64,000 nucleotides of DNA. Origin: Flammeovirga sp. OC4. Lineage in GTDB: Bacteria > Bacteroidota > Bacteroidia > Cytophagales > Flammeovirgaceae. The notes beneath the pieces are model-generated. The model did no database searches and was not told where the DNA came from. It was given only the letters and a program-made list of their open reading frames with translations. Positions within the stretch are counted from its first letter, which is position 1. Each line of letters opens with the position of its first letter. The translations under genes were made by a program, and so were the position numbers. The DNA lies in contig NZ_JTAM01000041.1 in assembly GCF_000812565.1 (NCBI RefSeq), positions 1-64,000 on the forward strand, in the 5' to 3' direction. Shown piece after piece: positions 60,615 through 64,000 of the stretch.

Positions 60615-61589
60615 CTAGGCTAAAATATATTCTGGATCTTTTTTATACTCTTTGGGAGAAATATTAAACCTTTTCTTAAAGACCATTGAAAAATGACTTG
60701 AACTGGAATACCCCAAATCTGACGCAATCATTGACATGGTTTTGTTACTTTTCAACAATAATTCTCTTGATTTATTTAATCTGATATCTTGATGATATTG
60801 ATGTATAGTCGTCCCAAATACTTCTTTAAATAAAACTCTTAATCGACTTTCACTCAATCCTACTTCCTTTGTTAGGTCATCGATTAATACAGGTTTATCA
60901 ATAACTTTCTCCAAAATTTCTTTTGTCTTCATTACAGGCTGAACATTCAAATCCGTTTCGCGTACTTGTTGGGCTTCTTCCCTTTCATTAATTTTTCTGA
61001 AAAACTCTGATATCAAATATTTCGCATAGACTTCAGACATTTCAAGGGCAAATAAATCAGTCTTATTGATTGAAAAGAAACGATCAAAAATTTCGATCAT
61101 GCGAGGTGTAAAACGTTCCTGTAAATAAAAGGAAGTATGGAAGCTATATTTCTTCGTCAACTTCTCCGATTTATTTATGTACTGTTCAAACTTGTCTTTT
61201 CTAATACGGATAATTATCATTTTTCTTGCCTTTCCCTTACTTACTTTCCATTCTAAATTGGACTGATAATTCACACAAAATGCACCTAAAGCATTGAATT
61301 CAAAAGCCGCTTCATCATTCTCCGATGAAGGATGAAGCTTACCTGAAATTGGGTTACCTAACACCAATGCTATGTATTCTTTATTTTGAGTTTTAGGAGA
61401 AGCTTCAAAAATTAGATCGGAATACAAATCAAAATCAAACTTTAGGATTTCAAGATACTCTGTACTTTTATAGCCTTGAATTGTTCCTTTTGCCTTTTCA
61501 TTGTTAAAGTGAACAGTAGTATTGATCACCTTTCCATTAAAAACTGAAGCCCATTGATTTAAAACAGTAGAAAGTGTAGAGGTTTCCAT
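60615..61589 (-). CDS. AraC-family transcriptional regulator
   Basis: 324 residues. The N-terminal part (1-200) is a cupin-like or otherwise unassigned sensor (FEFNALGAFCVNYQSNLEWKV). The C-terminal HTH pair (220-315) has VDDLTKEVGLSESRLRVLFKEVFG-type segment (ISDLTKEVGLSESRL as read: LIDDLTKEVGLSESRLRVLF) and MIASDLGYSSSSHFSMVFKKRFNISPKEYK. This layout is common in Bacteroidetes. It could regulate a neighbour, but terminators isolate it from the RND operon and the DUF481 gene is divergent. Confidence 0.9.
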   Translation of the reverse strand: METSTLSTVLNQWASVFNGKVINTTVHFNNEKAKGTIQGYKSTEYLEILKFDFDLYSDLIFEASPKTQNKEYIALVLGNPISGKLHPSSENDEAAFEFNALGAFCVNYQSNLEWKVSKGKARKMIIIRIRKDKFEQYINKSEKLTKKYSFHTSFYLQERFTPRMIEIFDRFFSINKTDLFALEMSEVYAKYLISEFFRKINEREEAQQVRETDLNVQPVMKTKEILEKVIDKPVLIDDLTKEVGLSESRLRVLFKEVFGTTIHQYHQDIRLNKSRELLLKSNKTMSMIASDLGYSSSSHFSMVFKKRFNISPKEYKKDPEYILA

Positions 61590-61894
61590 ATTTTTAAAAT
61601 GATAATTGTTTTTGAATTAAAATTTCACACATCTTAAACCACCTTAAGTGATAAAATTATTTCTTCACTATTACAGGTGACATTATTAGTAACGGTAAAT
61701 AACAGTGTTACTTTTTGTAAAATTTGATCATCTTCTATCAAATAATGATTATCATCACTGGTTTAACAATTGTTTAAAAAAGGCCGTCTTCTTTTTTTAA
61801 ATGATTGACATGCATCTACTTAAAATTTCTGTTTTTTAATTTGTCAAATACTTCTCTACTTTTGAAGTATAATCTAATCTGAACATTCACTTCA
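61590..61894. other. Gene-free divergent spacer
   Basis: AT-rich spacer between the AraC gene (minus) and the DUF481 gene (plus). A weak 6-bp hairpin AGTAAC / GTTACT near 61688-61712 followed by TTTTT is the only structure seen. No gene. Confidence 0.4.
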
Positions 61895-62674
61895 ATGCGA
61901 TATTTACTGCTATTAATTTCTTTTTTTATATCCTATTCTCTTCAAGCTCAAATCTTAAACATTGAAAAAGCAAGGCTCGACGAAGGGGATTCTGTACACT
62001 GGGTAGGTAACATTTCTTTGAATTATAGATTAATCAATCAGCAAATAACTACACAGGGCGGAGGACTGAAAACAAACTTTGCCAGAGTTGGTAAAATCAA
62101 TGATTTAATCTTAATATCCGATCTTTCATTTCTTAATTCAGAAGGCTTTGATCTTCTCCAAAATGGATTTCTTCACGGAAGAATGGAGTTTTTAAAAAAT
62201 AGAAAGCTATCCTATGAAGTATTTACGCAGCTTCAATTTGATCAGGTAAAGGGAATGAACGAACGTTTTCTTTTAGGTGGTAATTTTAGGTTTAGCCCAA
62301 TAAAAAGTAAGAAAAGCTTTTTAGCTATTGGTATTGGAACTTTTTATGAAAACGAAAATTGGCATTGGTTAACCGAACAAGATGGGGAAACGATTATACA
62401 TAAAGCAAAACCGTCAATAGCCCGATGGAATACATATATTACTTACAGGGCTGATTTTTCTGACAATGTTTTCTTCAATATTATGTCATACTTCCAAACT
62501 AAATATAGTAATGTAAGAGAATATAGATTAAGTATTTTGGCTAACCTCAATATCAAAATTTCTAAGAAGCTCTACTTTAATAATAATTTTACACTTTGGT
62601 ATGAAAACCGTCCTTACGTACCCATCGATAAGTTGAATTATAGCATTAAAAATGGAATTGGGTATAACTTTTAG
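61895..62674 (+). CDS. DUF481-type outer-membrane protein
   Basis: 259 residues with a signal peptide (cleavage after SLQAQ). The mature part alternates strands across its length (WVGNISLNYRLINQQ, FLAIGIGTFYENENWHW, LYFNNNFTLWYENRP) and ends in GIGYNF, so it should be a monomeric outer-membrane barrel. DUF481 proteins (YdiY relatives) have this length and a strand-rich layout; function unknown. Divergent from the AraC gene. Confidence 0.78.
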   Translation: MRYLLLLISFFISYSLQAQILNIEKARLDEGDSVHWVGNISLNYRLINQQITTQGGGLKTNFARVGKINDLILISDLSFLNSEGFDLLQNGFLHGRMEFLKNRKLSYEVFTQLQFDQVKGMNERFLLGGNFRFSPIKSKKSFLAIGIGTFYENENWHWLTEQDGETIIHKAKPSIARWNTYITYRADFSDNVFFNIMSYFQTKYSNVREYRLSILANLNIKISKKLYFNNNFTLWYENRPYVPIDKLNYSIKNGIGYNF

Positions 62675-62696
62675 ACAATCCCATTCATCTAATTAC

Positions 62697-62740
62697 AAAA
62701 AAGCCTCTTCAACCTTAAATGAGTTGAAGAGGCTTTTTGA
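62697..62740 (+). terminator. Intrinsic terminator, effectively bidirectional
   Basis: 15-bp stem AAAAGCCTCTTCAAC / GTTGAAGAGGCTTTT around a 10-nt loop, T-run on the plus strand and A/T on the other side. Confidence 0.9.
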
Positions 62741-62770
62741 TTTAAAATATCTTTAGCTTTGTACAATGGT

Positions 62771-63316
62771 TTAATTTTCTTGAATATAAAAACGTACCAC
62801 TTCACGTTGACGGTTAATATTCGTCGTTCCACCAGAAAGACTATGTGATTCGTATCTTAAAAGTAGACCTTCCTTAGAAACAATGAACTCAATCCATTTA
62901 TTCGTTCCTTTAAGGTCAGTTGCACCTTGTAATAGCACCTTTACTTTGTACGAAGATAAACCCAAATAACTGATTTCATTGATTTCAACTTTATTCGATG
63001 AATCATCTAAATAGCTCAAAATATCTCTTCTGATTTTACTCTTGAAATACGGTAAGCCTAAATAATCAGAGTTAGCATTGTACACTTGCATGTCCCAATC
63101 TTGATTAATAAATTCAATCGCATAAAAATCATCTTTTGCGTGTACAATACGAGCTTCGATGTTGACATAATCTTGAGAACCAAAAGCAGTAGAAAGTACA
63201 TCAACATTATAAGGTAAACCATCTGAAGAAGATTGTTGTAGCGTTTCTTTGATATCTTTTACTGGAGGTTCTACGAAGTAGTTAAAAAGAAGTGTAAGTA
63301 AAAATAATAGTTTCAT
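62771..63316 (-). CDS. Exported protein of unknown function
   Basis: 181 residues with a short N-terminal hydrophobic segment (2-14) acting as a signal peptide. The body is a mix of strands (YVNIEARIVHAKDDFYAIEFI, LKGTNKWIEFIVSKEGLLLRYES), like the outer-membrane lipoprotein carrier LolA or DUF3108-like folds, but I see no diagnostic motif. 68 nt downstream of the gene at 63385 on the same strand; possibly cotranscribed. Confidence 0.65.
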   Translation of the reverse strand: MKLLFLLTLLFNYFVEPPVKDIKETLQQSSSDGLPYNVDVLSTAFGSQDYVNIEARIVHAKDDFYAIEFINQDWDMQVYNANSDYLGLPYFKSKIRRDILSYLDDSSNKVEINEISYLGLSSYKVKVLLQGATDLKGTNKWIEFIVSKEGLLLRYESHSLSGGTTNINRQREVVRFYIQEN

Positions 63317-63384
63317 TTGTTAATAATTTGAATGAAATTGACTTAAATAATATGTTTGTGATTAAAAATTATGCCCTTTTTAGC

Positions 63385-63774
63385 TTAGTTTGTTTTGTAC
63401 ATGACGCCATTCCACATAAACGTCAAACTACCAGCCTTTTCTATGACCACAATTTCTAAATTTTTATTTTTTTTATTTCTCCAAATAAGCTGAGTTTTCC
63501 CTTTTACAGTATAACCTTCCAATTCTTTTATTGTCTCCTCATAGCCTCTAAGGTTTTCATCCACAAAATTAAGTGTCATGCTTTCTTCACTTTTTTTGTA
63601 ATGTAAAACCACTTGTCGTGCAGAGATATTGATGCCATCATTGATCACTTCCACTATTTTCTCATTCATCTGACACCTCCCACCTTCAAAATAAAAATCC
63701 AAAAGCTTCTGTTGTGCATGAGAGTTAAATGATATAAATAGAAAAAAGAATAGAATTATAGTGTGCTTATTCAT
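63385..63774 (-). CDS. Exported small protein of unknown function
   Basis: 129 residues from the Met at 63774, whose signal peptide (HTIILFFFLFISFNSHAQ) is canonical; the open frame runs 30 codons further upstream without it. The mature part is strand-rich with one Cys (GGRCQMNE). No family recognised. Confidence 0.6.
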   Translation of the reverse strand: MNKHTIILFFFLFISFNSHAQQKLLDFYFEGGRCQMNEKIVEVINDGINISARQVVLHYKKSEESMTLNFVDENLRGYEETIKELEGYTVKGKTQLIWRNKKNKNLEIVVIEKAGSLTFMWNGVMYKTN

Positions 63775-63860
63775 AAGTGTTATTTTTGATCCTATCAAAT
63801 CTAAAAAAATCTTAAATGAAATAAAAGCCACCATCCAATTCAAAAACTTTTGGAGTTGCA

Positions 63861-64000
63861 TCAAGTACTTTCTCTCTCAATCAAAGAAATGGGTAGTTTT
63901 TTTAATATAGCCATAGGAATGAATATTTTGCCTTGTTTTTTTGCATCCTTCATAGCGTTCATCCGGTCAATCAAAAGGTTGGCCGCTACAAAACCCATTT
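63861..64000 (-). CDS. LacI-family transcriptional regulator, C-terminal end (partial)
   Basis: 46 codons to a stop at 63861-63863, running off the window edge. The reading is MGFVAANLLIDRMNAMKDAK, then KIFIPMAILKKLPISLIERE and ST at the end. The 'MG-x-x-AA-x-LLIDR(I/M)' helix and the final 'RES(T/S)' are typical of the last part of LacI/PurR-type regulators. The 5' part lies outside the window, so no DNA-binding domain can be seen. Confidence 0.6.
   Translation of the reverse strand, partial: MGFVAANLLIDRMNAMKDAKKQGKIFIPMAILKKLPISLIEREST

Noticed and set aside
61688-61717. Small hairpin followed by T's near 61700
   Set aside because: A six-bp stem with a long loop and no upstream transcript is too weak to call.

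Overview
The window looks like a chromosomal segment of a marine Bacteroidetes bacterium, most likely in or near Flammeovirgaceae/Cytophagales (inference). The grounds are: low GC; almost no Shine-Dalgarno sequences; several close matches to the Bacteroidetes -7 promoter element TAnnTTTG; many SPI/SPII exported proteins ending in FAQ- or SC-type cleavage sites; and typical family content (OmpA with PD40 repeats, TPR-CHAT, HD-PycTM, DUF6624). No rRNA, CRISPR array, prophage or intact insertion sequence is visible.

Layout. 1-2.4 kb: a degenerate repeat, a metallophosphoesterase, the remains of an SPFH/Band 7 gene, and four tandem tRNA-Leu(CAA) genes on the minus strand. 2.7-8 kb: surE, an exported unknown, and the glyoxylate-shunt pair aceB-aceA. 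8-14 kb: photolyase, a redox block (HxlR regulator with an NAD(P)H oxidoreductase, divergent from an MdaB-like quinone reductase and a peroxiredoxin), two GNAT acetyltransferases and a DUF6624 protein. 14.3-18.5 kb: a complete stressosome operon (globin-RsbR, RsbS, RsbT, RsbX-like phosphatase, SpoIIE phosphatase fused to an anti-sigma-type kinase, STAS anti-anti-sigma factor) with no sigma factor beside it. 18.5-24.3 kb: small membrane proteins, two thioredoxin-fold lipoproteins, GH25 lysozyme, a lipoprotein, an SDR and a PAP2 phosphatase.

24.5-31.4 kb is a tightly packed four-gene operon: a beta-propeller lipoprotein, a 1209-residue metallophosphoesterase / kinase-like / outer-membrane beta-barrel protein, an HD-PycTM membrane protein, and a membrane class III nucleotide cyclase. 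I regard this as the most interesting locus because cyclase plus PycTM is the gene pair of Pycsar-type cyclic-nucleotide signalling, here with a built-in HD hydrolase and an envelope module. 32-36.8 kb: lipoprotein, ABM monooxygenase, apt, small MscS channel, MarC and exported unknowns. 37-40.4 kb: a TPR-CHAT protease-like protein. 42-46.5 kb: a second copy of the palindromic repeat, a DinB-eda-DinB operon, a sulfurtransferase and a CPBP protease.

46.5-53.9 kb: small unknowns, an AraC regulator with a VOC protein, an unusual fusion of a histidine phosphatase to a DEAD-box RNA helicase, an OmpA/PD40 protein and a PepSY membrane protein. 54-60 kb: a tripartite RND efflux operon. 60.6-64 kb: AraC regulator, DUF481 protein, two exported unknowns, and the 3' end of a LacI-family regulator cut by the window edge.

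Most transcription units end in clear intrinsic terminators, which I list because they fix operon limits. All assignments come from reading motifs by eye; no database search was run.
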